NCBI GenBank assembly: GCA_900105225.1
Contig: LT629764.1
Span: 5,414,501-5,478,500 of the forward strand
From: Paenibacillaceae bacterium GAS479
GTDB lineage: Bacteria > Bacillota > Bacilli > Paenibacillales > Paenibacillaceae
Direction: 5' to 3'
DNA length: 64,000 bases
The translations under genes were made by a program, and so were the position numbers. The notes below the pieces were generated by a model, which had not been told where the DNA came from, searched no databases, and worked only from the letters and a program-made list of their open reading frames with translations. This document shows, one piece after another, positions 24,399 through 33,657 of this stretch (position 1 is its first letter; every line of letters begins with the position of its first letter).

Positions 24399-26324
24399 AT
24401 GAACAAAGCCCCGCTGGCCATTGCGGCAGCTGCCGCTATCGGACTGCAGGCCGTTTTTGCCACTGGAGTGTCTGCAGCTCCGGCTCCATCCGTCAGCGAA
24501 ATCAGTCAGTACCGCGTTTATCAAAATGACCGTCCCTTAAAGGAATTTGCGCGCCTATCCGACGCCAAGGCATACGCTTCGCGTTTCGCCTATACCCGGG
24601 TTGAACGAATTTCCGGTCGCGAATGGATCTGGGATAACTTCCCCCGGTACAAGGTGTATCAAAATGGTCAAAGCCAAACTTCATGGGAGTACGCCTCCTA
24701 TAGTTCGGCGCTTGCCAAAGCCAATTCGCTGCCGAATGCCCAGATCCGTGATCTGCAGCAGCCGGGCTGGGTGTACAGCAAATCGCCGCGCTACCAGCTG
24801 TATCAAGGTGATCGCACCAAGCCTTCCTGGGGTTTTGCTACACTAGCTGAAGCCAAAAAAGAGGCCGCCAAATGGTCGCGCACCCATATCATTGACATCG
24901 AAGCGGCCGATTGGATCTGGGACAACTATACCGCGGCGCAAATTAAGGTCATTCGGGCGGGAAGCCCTGTTTACGTGGTGCAGTCTGACGTGGCCTTAAC
25001 GGAGAAAAAAGTATATGCCTTCGCCAAAGATGCTGTAATAGCCGCCCGTTCCCTAACAGGCAGCAAAGTAGTGAACAACTCAACCGGCGCCGTTATCTTG
25101 TCCCGAGCACCTTCTTATGAAGTGCTGCAGAACGGCAAGTCGGTGGCGAAATATTATGCGCTGCAAAGCGCATTGACGAAAGCAAAAGGTTTGTCCGGAG
25201 CTCAGATCGTCCGGGATGGACTCGTCTGGTGGACGAATGCGCCCTATCTGACTGTCATGCAGGGAGACAAGCTGTTGAAGAGTTTCCATACGCGTAAAAG
25301 CGCCCTGCAATACGCTTCCGGCTATTCCCGCAGCCGCATCGTCACGGCGGATAAAAGGACCATCTGGAGCCAGCCGAAGGCGCTCGAGATTTTGGGCTGG
25401 AGCGGCACGGCCGATCAGTCCAGCATCGTTACCCAGCTCGCTGGGACCCAAGGGGTAGATATTTCATCGCCTTCATGGTACGTACTGGTCGATGGTACCG
25501 GCAAACTTCAGGATGATTCGCTGCCAGACCTTGTCGCCTCGCTTGATAAACGCGGAATAAAGGTTCAGCCGTTGTTGCATAATGGGTTTGACGCCAAACG
25601 GACGAGTGCTTTCCTGGCTAATCCCGAGGCTCGACAAACATTCATCAAAAACATCGTCGCCAGCTTGAAAAAAGCAGGTGCAGACGGCCTCAACCTCGAC
25701 TTTGAAAGTGTCGCTGGCAAAGACCGCGCGCTATATAGCCAGTTTGTCAGAGAGATCGCTGCCGCCCTCCATAAAGAGGGAATGGAGCTTGCAGTCGACT
25801 TGCCTCGCGGCGATATCGCCTGGGATCATCTGACCGCTTATGATCATCAGGCCATCGCAGAGGTTGCCGATCGAGTTGTCATCATGGCTTATGATGAGCA
25901 CTGGCAGGGCAGCGACGAAGCTGGGCCAGTGTCCAGCATTGGCTGGTCCGAGGGCGGCATCCAGCAGTTCCTGGCCTACGGCGTCCCTCGCTCCAAGCTG
26001 GTGTTAGGCATTCCTTTTTATGTGCGGGTATGGGAAGTCGACGCCTCTGGCAAGCCAAAAACGAGCCGCGCTGTATATATGAAAGATGTGCCTAAGCTCA
26101 TCAACTCCAAAGCCGCCTACGCCTCCCTCGACACGGAAGCGGGACTGACCAAGTATACGTACACCGAAGAAGGCAAAACGTATGTGTTCTGGGCGGAAAC
26201 GAACGAGAGCATCAAGCAGCGCGTAGCTTTGGCGAAGAAGTATGATCTCGCCGGTATTGCCGCCTGGCGGCTCGGGTACGAGCCTGCGGCTCTTTGGGAA
26301 GGGCTTTTGAAGCTTAAGGAGTAA
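24399..26324 (+). CDS. secreted GH18-family protein with N-terminal ~46-residue repeats (YaaH-like catalytic domain)
   Basis: This 641-residue protein starts after AGGAGG. A signal peptide (residues 1-28, ending VSAAPAP) is followed by five or six repeats of ~46 residues with pattern Y-x-V-Y-Q, a central Ala-rich helix and WIWDN or WxN-P endings (residues ~35-330). The C-terminal ~310 residues are a GH18 barrel: GADGLNLDFES carries the catalytic Glu (D-x-x-N-x-D-x-E form), and VVIMAYDEHW and GIAAWRLGYE are typical late strands. This resembles spore and cell-wall YaaH-type hydrolases, except that the usual LysM domains are replaced by an unfamiliar repeat. Cleavage of peptidoglycan or chitin-like N-acetylglucosaminides is expected. 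Confidence 0.87.
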   Translation: MNKAPLAIAAAAAIGLQAVFATGVSAAPAPSVSEISQYRVYQNDRPLKEFARLSDAKAYASRFAYTRVERISGREWIWDNFPRYKVYQNGQSQTSWEYASYSSALAKANSLPNAQIRDLQQPGWVYSKSPRYQLYQGDRTKPSWGFATLAEAKKEAAKWSRTHIIDIEAADWIWDNYTAAQIKVIRAGSPVYVVQSDVALTEKKVYAFAKDAVIAARSLTGSKVVNNSTGAVILSRAPSYEVLQNGKSVAKYYALQSALTKAKGLSGAQIVRDGLVWWTNAPYLTVMQGDKLLKSFHTRKSALQYASGYSRSRIVTADKRTIWSQPKALEILGWSGTADQSSIVTQLAGTQGVDISSPSWYVLVDGTGKLQDDSLPDLVASLDKRGIKVQPLLHNGFDAKRTSAFLANPEARQTFIKNIVASLKKAGADGLNLDFESVAGKDRALYSQFVREIAAALHKEGMELAVDLPRGDIAWDHLTAYDHQAIAEVADRVVIMAYDEHWQGSDEAGPVSSIGWSEGGIQQFLAYGVPRSKLVLGIPFYVRVWEVDASGKPKTSRAVYMKDVPKLINSKAAYASLDTEAGLTKYTYTEEGKTYVFWAETNESIKQRVALAKKYDLAGIAAWRLGYEPAALWEGLLKLKE

Positions 26325-26379
26325 TGATGATTGACGGGGATTAATAGGGATAGAATTTCGGAAAATTAGAAAAGTAATT

Positions 26380-27850
26380 GAGACTGTCAAGTAAAAAGTG
26401 TAACCTTTGAAAATCGAATCTATCAACGGTCGAGCCACGGCTTGACCTGGAGCCTCTGCGGGGCCGGTGTTCTCGCGACGGGCGATGAGGCTCGGGCCTG
26501 AATCGCGACAGCCGTCAGCTTACCAGCCCCGCCCCTCCACCTCAAGCCGTTTATCGCACCTGGACGCGGTCCGAATAACATACGGTCAGCTGCAGCAGAA
26601 TTTGTCCCCAGTTCTGCACGCGTCCGGTCCATTTGCGCACCACATTCATCGTAGCCAAATACAGCATCTTGAGCAGGGAATCGTCCGTGGGGAAGATGCT
26701 TTTTCCCTTGGTCACCTTGCGCAGCTGACGGTGGTAGCTCTCAATCATGTTCGTCGTGTAGATCAGCTTGCGAAGCTCCGCCGGGTACATGAAGAACGTG
26801 GACAGTTCGTCCCAATTCTGGCGCCAGGACTTCACGATTAACGGGTATTTCTGGCCCCATTCCTCTTCAAACCGATCCAGCTCCATTAGCGCGGCCTCTT
26901 CGGTCGCCGCTTTGTAAATCGGCTTCAGGTCTGCGGTGACTCGCTTGAGATCCTTGTACGATACATACCGGACGGAATTGCGGATCTGGTGGACGATGCA
27001 TTTCTGAATATCCGTTTTGGGATAGCAAGCCGAGATGGCTTGACTGAAGCCAGTCAAATTATCGACGCAAACAAGCAAAATGTCCTGCACGCCCCGGTTT
27101 TTCAGGTCATTCAACACGCTCATCCAGAACTTGGACGACTCGTTTTCACCGATCCAGATGCCCAGTACATCCTTGTTGCCGTCCAGATCGATACCGATCA
27201 CCATGTAGGCCACCTTGTTTACGATGCTCCCGTCCTGCTTAACCTTGAAGTGAATCGCGTCCAAGAACACGACGGCGTAAACCGGCTGCAGGGGACGGTT
27301 TTGCCATTCCTTAATAACGGGCATAATCTTATTGGAAACCAGTGTGGGAGAAATTTCAATTCCATACAGGCCCTGCAGATGATCCTGAATGTCTCGCGTG
27401 CTAACGCCTTTGGCGTACAGGGCCGTAATTTGTTCTTCAATGCCGGTGACATTGGTTTGGTTTTTCTTGATGACAACGGGCTGAAATTCGCCCAACCGAT
27501 CTCGCGGCACCTTGATGTCAAGGTCGCCGTACTCGGTGTGAACCGTCTTTTTGCCATAACCATTGCGGCTGTTTCGGGTTTCCTTGTTGTGGTCGTAAGG
27601 CGCATAGTCGAGCTGCGTGTCGAGCTCGGCCTTCAGCGTTGCTTCTAGCACATCCTTAAACATGTCCTTCAGCGTGGTTTGAATTTCCTCCACGGACTGG
27701 AATTTATGCTCGTTTACTAACTCCCGAATCGCTTGCTTGCTCCAAAATTTTGTTGCCATGTTTGTTCCCTCCGAAATCGATTAGATCATGGAATATAGTA
27801 TGTCCCATTTCGATCGTTTTCAAAGGTTACAGGTTTCATTTTACAGACCC
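26380..27850 (-). mobile_element. IS256-family insertion sequence, copy 1 (apparently intact)
   Basis: Ends GAGACTGT (26380) and GGGTCTGT (complement, ending 27850) start imperfect inverted repeats that share TGTAACCTTTGAAAA about 20 bp inside. The flanks AAGTAATT (26372-26379) and AAGTAAAT (27851-27858) match at 7 of 8 bases, consistent with an 8-bp target duplication. Length is 1471 bp with one intact transposase gene. Confidence 0.9.
26551..27759 (-). CDS. IS256-family transposase
   Basis: Intact 402-residue DDE transposase of the mutator/IS256 type. Family blocks are NSRNGYGKKTV, VVFLDAIHFKVKQDG, IGENESSKFWMSVLNDLKNRG, LLVCVDNLTGF and IYTTNMIESYHRQLRKVTK. The DDE residues fit the Asp in FLDAIH, the Asp in CVDN and a Glu in the C-terminal third. 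It is very similar to the broken copy at 50.9-52.2 kb but distinct, so the two are related elements and not one recent duplication. Confidence 0.95.
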   Translation of the reverse strand: MATKFWSKQAIRELVNEHKFQSVEEIQTTLKDMFKDVLEATLKAELDTQLDYAPYDHNKETRNSRNGYGKKTVHTEYGDLDIKVPRDRLGEFQPVVIKKNQTNVTGIEEQITALYAKGVSTRDIQDHLQGLYGIEISPTLVSNKIMPVIKEWQNRPLQPVYAVVFLDAIHFKVKQDGSIVNKVAYMVIGIDLDGNKDVLGIWIGENESSKFWMSVLNDLKNRGVQDILLVCVDNLTGFSQAISACYPKTDIQKCIVHQIRNSVRYVSYKDLKRVTADLKPIYKAATEEAALMELDRFEEEWGQKYPLIVKSWRQNWDELSTFFMYPAELRKLIYTTNMIESYHRQLRKVTKGKSIFPTDDSLLKMLYLATMNVVRKWTGRVQNWGQILLQLTVCYSDRVQVR

Positions 27851-27876
27851 AAGTAAATCGCACTTATATTAGTAAT

Positions 27877-27931
27877 CACTAGCGTTGCATAAATTTTAGA
27901 AACTTTCGAAAACATTTATGCAACGCTAGTG
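27877..27931. repeat. 55-bp palindromic mini-element made of two IS4-element ends
   Basis: CACTAGCGTTGCATAAA at 27877 and its exact complement ending at 27931 are separated by 21 bp. The same 17-bp end bounds the IS4-family element at 29242-30686. The extended inner sequence of one arm (ATGTTTT) also matches that element's right end. It is either a solo end-to-end relic of a deleted copy or a miniature non-autonomous derivative. It could also form a hairpin in RNA. Confidence 0.85.
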
Positions 27932-28277
27932 AATCTGAATAATTCTTTGATATAAAAACAGGGGAACGGCTTGATGGCTCTAAGTTTTCCCATTTATCCA
28001 TTCATCCATCCATTCCCCGATTTTATCACGTATTTATTCGATTTTTAGCACGAGTTTATTACGAATAGCATGGGTTTATTTGAGTTCTATATATCCATCA
28101 CCAACAAAGCCACCACATCAACATGAATTGTCTGCCTGTCCTTCTTCTTTCTCAAGCGAATCTGTCACTTCTCATTCTTTCATTTTCGTACCATCAATAT
28201 TACACATTCCACATGTGACGAGGTGACAGGGAGTACATATGTACTTTATCGAAGGAATGGCATTTGCTCAATGACAT
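27932..28277. other. AT-rich non-coding stretch with possible att-like motif
   Basis: No gene is supported in these 346 bp. Bases 28208-28229 (TCCACATGTGACGAGGTGACAG) echo a motif at 35544-35562 beside a serine-recombinase relic. Confidence 0.4.
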
Positions 28278-29159
28278 TCAATAAATAACTTTTGCATCAA
28301 TAGGCAATTCCCTAACATGCTTAAGATAATTAGTCATATTGGCATCATCTTTGGCATTGTAAGAATATCGAAAGTATTCAGCGACATCCTTGGCTAAAAC
28401 CCTAAACAATTCACACGAAGTGAATATCGAGTTCCACATATTTTCATAATTGCTATCCGAATATGTTTCCTTATACATTTCCCAATATGATTCGGGAAGA
28501 TACTTTTTCATGTACTTTTCCATTTTTCCTATCGAAACTTGAAAATCATTTTTGGTACCTACCCACCATGAAATCATCTTATCCAAATGAGGTCTGATGA
28601 CATGTTCAAACATTTGTTTCGCATATGGTAATTCATCTCGCCAAATTCCTTTGGCTACATTTTGCAGGCACCACCAAAAATCATTACAAGTACCCAAATA
28701 TAATTGCTCCGTTGGCTCTTTTACATGATAGTCAATATCTGTGGGGGCAGGAATGATTGGTAGACAGTTGTCCTTATCTAATAGTGGAATTGTCAGCTTA
28801 TCACTGACATAACCTTCAAGCATAAATTCTTTAGTCTCGATTTGAAGGTCTATACGGTTTCCATCTGTAAATAACATTAGATATGCGTAAGACCGAGTAA
28901 AATCCATATCTATATCAATAGATTGGTCATTTTTATCAGGCTCTTGCATCATAATCAAATCACCAAATACATTCATCCATGTTTCATCGTTTATAAAAGA
29001 AGAAGTTTCGGTTACTACATAAACAACATCATAATCCTGAAAAATATCCTTAGGAGCATTAGGATTGGTACGCGAACCGTTCATATAAACCGCTCGGATT
29101 CGTTCATCCGTTTGAGCAACCCCTAGTATTAAATCAAACATTTCTTTTTCAGTTCTCAT
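28278..29159 (-). CDS. aminoglycoside 6-adenylyltransferase, ANT(6)/AadE-AadK family
   Basis: This 293-residue enzyme has the nucleotidyltransferase motif MNGSRTNPN followed by DYDVVYVV (metal-binding Asp pair), then FTDGNRIDLQIE and the family's C-terminal helical domain with NDFWWCLQNVAKGIWR. It transfers AMP to the 6-hydroxyl of streptomycin. The length is right for the family and the start has GAGGGG upstream. It is AT-rich against the host backbone and lies between an IS256 element and an IS4-family element. Chromosomal AadK-like genes are common in Bacillus relatives, so intrinsic origin is possible. Activity and resistance are not shown by sequence alone. Confidence 0.9.
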   Translation of the reverse strand: MRTEKEMFDLILGVAQTDERIRAVYMNGSRTNPNAPKDIFQDYDVVYVVTETSSFINDETWMNVFGDLIMMQEPDKNDQSIDIDMDFTRSYAYLMLFTDGNRIDLQIETKEFMLEGYVSDKLTIPLLDKDNCLPIIPAPTDIDYHVKEPTEQLYLGTCNDFWWCLQNVAKGIWRDELPYAKQMFEHVIRPHLDKMISWWVGTKNDFQVSIGKMEKYMKKYLPESYWEMYKETYSDSNYENMWNSIFTSCELFRVLAKDVAEYFRYSYNAKDDANMTNYLKHVRELPIDAKVIY

Positions 29160-29241
29160 GTATTCCCCTCCAAATCTTCAAACATACTAAACATAGCATA
29201 GCGCAACTGGGATATTTTTACTTCCATCTTCTCATATAGGT

Positions 29242-30686
29242 CACTAGCGTTGCATAAACCTTCACTATAAAATAAATTGAATATTCAAACATGCTATCGA
29301 TGTCAACAAAACAAAAGGTCGAACTCTCCTTAGAGGTAGCTCTGTCCATTTGGCAATTTATGTATATTCGAAATGAGTTCCGACAAACCTGTTTCTGGCT
29401 CTTGCGATTACGACGATTCGCTTCGTTTACGACCCGTTGACTTCCGACTCGGTGGACGATGGATTCGGTTCAGCCAGTGCTCACTCGGTTTCCACAACAA
29501 TACTTTTAGCCACCGGCTTAACTGCAGCAGAGAATGTGGCGTCTTCGTGTCCTGTTTCACCAGCACCAGCAGGCAAAAGGCAATCAGCCCGATCCAAATC
29601 TGGTTGTGAACAGCGCGATCGCTTGTTCCGTAAAACCGCTTGATTTGCAGATGCTGCTTCATCCATTTGAAGAACGTTTCTATCGCCCAGCAGCTCCGGT
29701 ACATCGCCGAAATTTCATCGCTCGTCCGATCAAAGTGGTTCGTCACGAGAATCAGCTGATTTCCCTCTGAATCGGCGGTTTCGATTATACGGAATTCATG
29801 CTTGGCTCGCTTTTGTGAGGAGCCGATCCGTACACGTTCGTCCATTGTCACCAAACTGCCAGCTGGAATCTCAAACGACTCGATCGGCTCAATAACAGCG
29901 TTGTTTTTCAGCCGTGTCACGAAATGAATCCCGCGCTCACTGTACGAGTCAAACACCTTGTAGTCCACGTAACCGCGGTCAAACACATAGGTGACACCTT
30001 CCTCGTCGATGAGCGATTCCATTTGGGTTCGGTCATTTTTCTTGGCGGGTGTGATCGTCGCGAGTTCAGGTAGAACGCCGTCTTCGCCAACAAAAGCTAG
30101 ACGCAGATGAAGCTTAATTCCCGCTTTCGTTTTGCGAAATTGAGCCCACTGATACGTTTGCAGACAAAGCGAGACAGTCGTAGAATCGATGATTTTGATC
30201 GCATGCCGTTTCGCAGGAGTCGCGTGTTTCGCTAGGATTTTCATAGCCAATTGCTCGAAAACATGCCGCAGTAGCTCCGGATCGACCCCATTATTTTTCC
30301 GGCAAAGTTGACTAAACGAGATGGACTCAAACCCGAGCTCATGCTGGAAGGCTTGACTCAGCACATCATCTGCAATGCTCCTAAGGCCCTCCCGCTGATG
30401 CAGTTGAGCGTGCAAAAACAGCTTGAGATACGCAGTCGTCGTGAGCTTTTTAACATACGCATCCTGGCGAGTTTCAGCGATTCGATCTGTGAATGTTTTC
30501 GTAAAAATGGGTGCAATCCATTTACCAAATGAAGAAAATAAGGTATCCTTATCCATGCGCTAATCCTTTCAGTGGATTATGGACAGGTACTACCTCCCAT
30601 ATCTATTGTAAAGGATTTTTTTGCGCATGTACGATGAGATAACTCAATATTCCGAAAGTTCCAAAAACATTTATGCAACGCTAGTG
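29242..30686 (-). mobile_element. IS4-family insertion sequence
   Basis: Bounded by perfect 17-bp inverted repeats CACTAGCGTTGCATAAA at 29242 and complement ending at 30686, total 1445 bp. It carries a single intact DDE transposase gene. No clear target duplication is visible. The same ends form the 55-bp palindrome at 27877-27931. Confidence 0.9.
29408..30556 (-). CDS. IS4-family DDE transposase
   Basis: Intact 382-residue protein. Blocks typical of IS4-type transposases are IKIIDSTTVSLCLQTY (first Asp), VYVFDRGYVDYKVFD-like TYVFDRGYVDYKVFD (second Asp with the Y-x2-D context) and SCWAIETFFKWMKQHLQIKRFYG (Glu with the Y/R-x3-E-x6-K motif). It ends in a basic tail. It lies inside matched 17-bp inverted repeats, so the element looks complete and possibly mobile. 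Confidence 0.94.
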   Translation of the reverse strand: MDKDTLFSSFGKWIAPIFTKTFTDRIAETRQDAYVKKLTTTAYLKLFLHAQLHQREGLRSIADDVLSQAFQHELGFESISFSQLCRKNNGVDPELLRHVFEQLAMKILAKHATPAKRHAIKIIDSTTVSLCLQTYQWAQFRKTKAGIKLHLRLAFVGEDGVLPELATITPAKKNDRTQMESLIDEEGVTYVFDRGYVDYKVFDSYSERGIHFVTRLKNNAVIEPIESFEIPAGSLVTMDERVRIGSSQKRAKHEFRIIETADSEGNQLILVTNHFDRTSDEISAMYRSCWAIETFFKWMKQHLQIKRFYGTSDRAVHNQIWIGLIAFCLLVLVKQDTKTPHSLLQLSRWLKVLLWKPSEHWLNRIHRPPSRKSTGRKRSESS

Positions 30687-30695
30687 TCCTAAGAT

Positions 30696-30737
30696 ATAAA
30701 AAAGACTATGCTCCTGCTATCTATCAGCAGGAGCATT
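30696..30737 (-). terminator. hairpin terminator next to the IS4 element
   Basis: Arms ATGCTCCTGCT (30708-30718) and AGCAGGAGCAT (30726-30736), with TTTTTT following on the minus strand. It would stop leftward readthrough from the PHP-ATPase gene into the insertion sequence. Confidence 0.8.
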
Positions 30738-30840
30738 ACCAACATCACATTTTGCTATTAAGTTAGTCCTTACCTGTTCCATTGAGTTCCAACAATTCTT
30801 GATCAAGCTCCGTCGGCAAGACAGAGTAACAATATTATAT

Positions 30841-30872
30841 GAATAACCCTGTGATTTAACACAGGGTTATTC
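30841..30872 (-). terminator. hairpin directly after the PHP-ATPase gene
   Basis: A perfect 13-bp stem, GAATAACCCTGTG (30841-30853) with CACAGGGTTATTC (30860-30872), begins 5 bp after the stop codon. The T run is weak. Confidence 0.75.
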
Positions 30873-30876
30873 TACT

Positions 30877-33657
30877 TTAATCGATTCTGTATCGTTTTGA
30901 CCGAAGATCAAAAGCAGTTTCTCCACCTTCCATTACTTCACAAATCTCTTTTTTGATTTCAGGTTGTTCAATTGCACCTTCATAAAGCACCTCAATAGTC
31001 TTCTTTTCAGAATTAAGTGCAATAACATACTCTGCATCACCATTAACAGGAATATTGGCGTTATGAGTAACAATGATAACTTGCCTCTTTTCTTTACTCT
31101 TTCTCAATCTTTTTACAATTAATTGATAAATCAAATGATTATCAAGATCATCTTCAGGTTGATCTAGCAGTATTGGCTTATCGCCAAAAGACAAAATGAA
31201 CGTTAGAATTGCAGAAGTCTTTTGTCCAGCTGATGCATTAGATAGTGGTTTGAATCCACTAGCATTATTGGGCTTATACAAAACTACAATCTCATCTTCA
31301 GGGAAGGTTAACTCTATTTCATCAATTTGAGATTCACCCAGCCCCCTTATTAAAGTTTGAAATCTCCCTCCAAAAATTGAAGTATTTGAGCCACTATTTC
31401 TAAGATCTATAAAATGTTTGTAAATAAAATCAATCTGCTTTTGAACATTGCCGTTAAAACCAATATCAATTAATCTATCTACATCTTCTTCGAAGCCACT
31501 TCCTCTTTGAAGAAGACTTCTCATTTGAGATCGATATGATTCCTTGTCTCTGAACGGTTTTATTTCTATCTTCAAATTATCAGAGTTCATAACACTATTT
31601 ACAAATCTTTGCCTATGAATAGTTACATCTTTCCGAATTTGGATGTATTGCTTTTTTATCTCTTCTTTCTTCGTATGTTCTAATAATAGTTGTTCTTCAA
31701 GTTCTGTTATTACTTTTAGTTCTTGTTTTTTCTTATCTCCATTCACATGTAGCTGTTCAATGTTTTGTAAATCTTCAATCCCCTCATCGAGTAAGCTCTG
31801 TTTTTTCTGCTCGAAAAGACTATTCACATCTTCTTTGATTCTTCTCCAATCTGAATTCTCCAAATCAACCTCTATTTTTTCTATTGAAGTTGATAATTTT
31901 TCATTTATTGATTTTAATTCTATTGATAATTGCTTAATCTCATTTGAAGTGTTTTGATAAATATTTGAAAGTTCATCTCTATATTCTTCAAAAATATTAT
32001 TTATCAAATGATTGATTTCAAATTTCTCAAAGTTTTCAATGAACTCTTTTAAATCATCTTTTTTATTATTAAGTATCTCTCGAACAGAATTCAGAATAAC
32101 TGAATCTTCCTTGAAGGATTGATGTTCTTTATAAATTTTCTCAAAACCACTTTCTTTGTATGAAGTTATTTGTTTTTCATTATCAATGATTTCAGTTTGT
32201 ATTTTATTTTTTGTACTTGTGCGTTGTTGAATTTTTCTTATTCGTGCAGTTTGTTCAAAGAATTCTAATTTCTTATTTGATAACTGTTCTGTTAAAACAG
32301 CCATTTCTGATATTGAGTTATCTATTCTATTTCTAAGCGCGTTAGGCGTTTGAGCAATCTCATAAATTTGTTTCTGTGAAAAGATATCGAGATCAAAAAA
32401 CTCTAAAAAGCCGTCAAGTTCTACAACACTATAGCAACATTCCTCTGGCAACCACTCTTCAATTTTCGATTCCGAATTTGTTTTTGTAAAATTACTTACT
32501 GAGATTTTATACTTCACATTATTCCGATAGAATATAACTTCAATTTGAGTTAAATCCTTCAATACTCCCTTTTTATCCCTCAGGTCTTTAAACTTATAAA
32601 AATCATGTTGCTCCTTGTAAATGCTTTCCAACGAAGAAAGATCTTCTGATTTATTTAATACCCCTCTTAGGAATCTAAATATACTAGATTTCCCAGTACC
32701 TCTCCCTCCGATGATTGTTGTTAACTGAGGGCTAAATTCCACATAAAAGGGTTGTAGACTATTTGTTACTTCTGTCATTGAGATTTTAATACTCTTAATC
32801 CACAAAGCAGGAATTTTATATGGGTTATGTTGCGTATTAAAATCATTTCTAACTCTAAATTTTGGTATAAGTAGTGCTTGTCTTAAACTCTCCAAACTCA
32901 CACTTTCACTCATTTTTATCCAAGTATATCTATTCCCAATTCCCCACAGTCCATGTTGTGAATCGCCTTCTGCGTGAGGATTATCTGAAAACGTCAATAT
33001 AGTAGTATTATTAGTAAGTGCTTGATTTACAGTACTTGCCCACTCCTTCCTATAATCAGTACTAATTGATTGACCATAATAATTGTCTAAGTTGAGAATT
33101 ATTTGTTCGTTTGTAAACCTCTCTTTTTCAACAAATTCTTTATGAACAACTTGTACCGCCTGAATTGATTTTTTTTTCAAAAACAAATCCCGGTTGGCAT
33201 ATCCTGCTTCTGATATGCCATTAAATTCATCAATATGTGCAGGAATTATTAAAGCACCCTTCTGCTCAGCGATTTTTGCAACTTGGTCTAAAGACTTATT
33301 TGAAAAAGCCGTCTCTTGTGCAAAGACCGATCTTTCTATGCCAGTCTCGATTAAGAAGTCTTCTACATCAACCCTACCTTTATCAATGTCAAAAATTATA
33401 AGCAAATGCACCTTAGCATCACTGCAAGTAATCTCAACACCTGGAAAAACAATAAGTTCGGTTTCAAGTGCCGCCTGCTTTATTACGTCAATCCATTCAC
33501 CAGTATTGTGGTCAGTAACCGCAACACACTTAAGACCTTGATCTAAGCATCTTTGAACCCAATCCTGAGCTGAAACGTTCTTATCTTTAAAGCACTTACT
33601 GGCTGGTGTATGTAAATGAAGATCACACTTGTACCATCTCGTTCCCCTGTATTCCAA
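30877..33657 (-). CDS. PHP-domain phosphoesterase fused to SMC/Rad50-like ATPase (Ppl/TrlF-like, probable anti-phage protein)
   Basis: This 926-residue protein has a TTG start with GGGGGAAGAGAG upstream. Residues 1-~260 form a PHP domain with the usual metal-site motifs: DLHLHT (His14, His16), VTDHN (Asp49, His50), FPGVEITC (Glu75), IIPAHID and FSDNPHAEG. Around residue 310-330 a Walker A, GGRGTGKSS, opens an ABC/SMC-type ATPase. A long coiled coil (~440-720) interrupts it, and the signature NASAGQKTSAI and Walker B KPILLDQPEDDLDN close it. This order is that of proteins reported as Ppl defence genes by Gao and colleagues (2020) and annotated elsewhere as TrlF-like. It is strongly AT-rich and lies in an island. 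Nuclease or phosphatase activity gated by ATP is inferred. Confidence 0.88.
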   Translation of the reverse strand: MEYRGTRWYKCDLHLHTPASKCFKDKNVSAQDWVQRCLDQGLKCVAVTDHNTGEWIDVIKQAALETELIVFPGVEITCSDAKVHLLIIFDIDKGRVDVEDFLIETGIERSVFAQETAFSNKSLDQVAKIAEQKGALIIPAHIDEFNGISEAGYANRDLFLKKKSIQAVQVVHKEFVEKERFTNEQIILNLDNYYGQSISTDYRKEWASTVNQALTNNTTILTFSDNPHAEGDSQHGLWGIGNRYTWIKMSESVSLESLRQALLIPKFRVRNDFNTQHNPYKIPALWIKSIKISMTEVTNSLQPFYVEFSPQLTTIIGGRGTGKSSIFRFLRGVLNKSEDLSSLESIYKEQHDFYKFKDLRDKKGVLKDLTQIEVIFYRNNVKYKISVSNFTKTNSESKIEEWLPEECCYSVVELDGFLEFFDLDIFSQKQIYEIAQTPNALRNRIDNSISEMAVLTEQLSNKKLEFFEQTARIRKIQQRTSTKNKIQTEIIDNEKQITSYKESGFEKIYKEHQSFKEDSVILNSVREILNNKKDDLKEFIENFEKFEINHLINNIFEEYRDELSNIYQNTSNEIKQLSIELKSINEKLSTSIEKIEVDLENSDWRRIKEDVNSLFEQKKQSLLDEGIEDLQNIEQLHVNGDKKKQELKVITELEEQLLLEHTKKEEIKKQYIQIRKDVTIHRQRFVNSVMNSDNLKIEIKPFRDKESYRSQMRSLLQRGSGFEEDVDRLIDIGFNGNVQKQIDFIYKHFIDLRNSGSNTSIFGGRFQTLIRGLGESQIDEIELTFPEDEIVVLYKPNNASGFKPLSNASAGQKTSAILTFILSFGDKPILLDQPEDDLDNHLIYQLIVKRLRKSKEKRQVIIVTHNANIPVNGDAEYVIALNSEKKTIEVLYEGAIEQPEIKKEICEVMEGGETAFDLRSKRYRID

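Noticed and set aside
26004-26438. A 144-codon minus-strand frame across the GH18 end and the IS left end
   Set aside because: It crosses an insertion boundary and lies opposite the catalytic domain of a real gene.
27219-27605. Second minus-strand frame inside the IS256 transposase
   Set aside because: Alternative frame of the intact transposase, not a separate protein.
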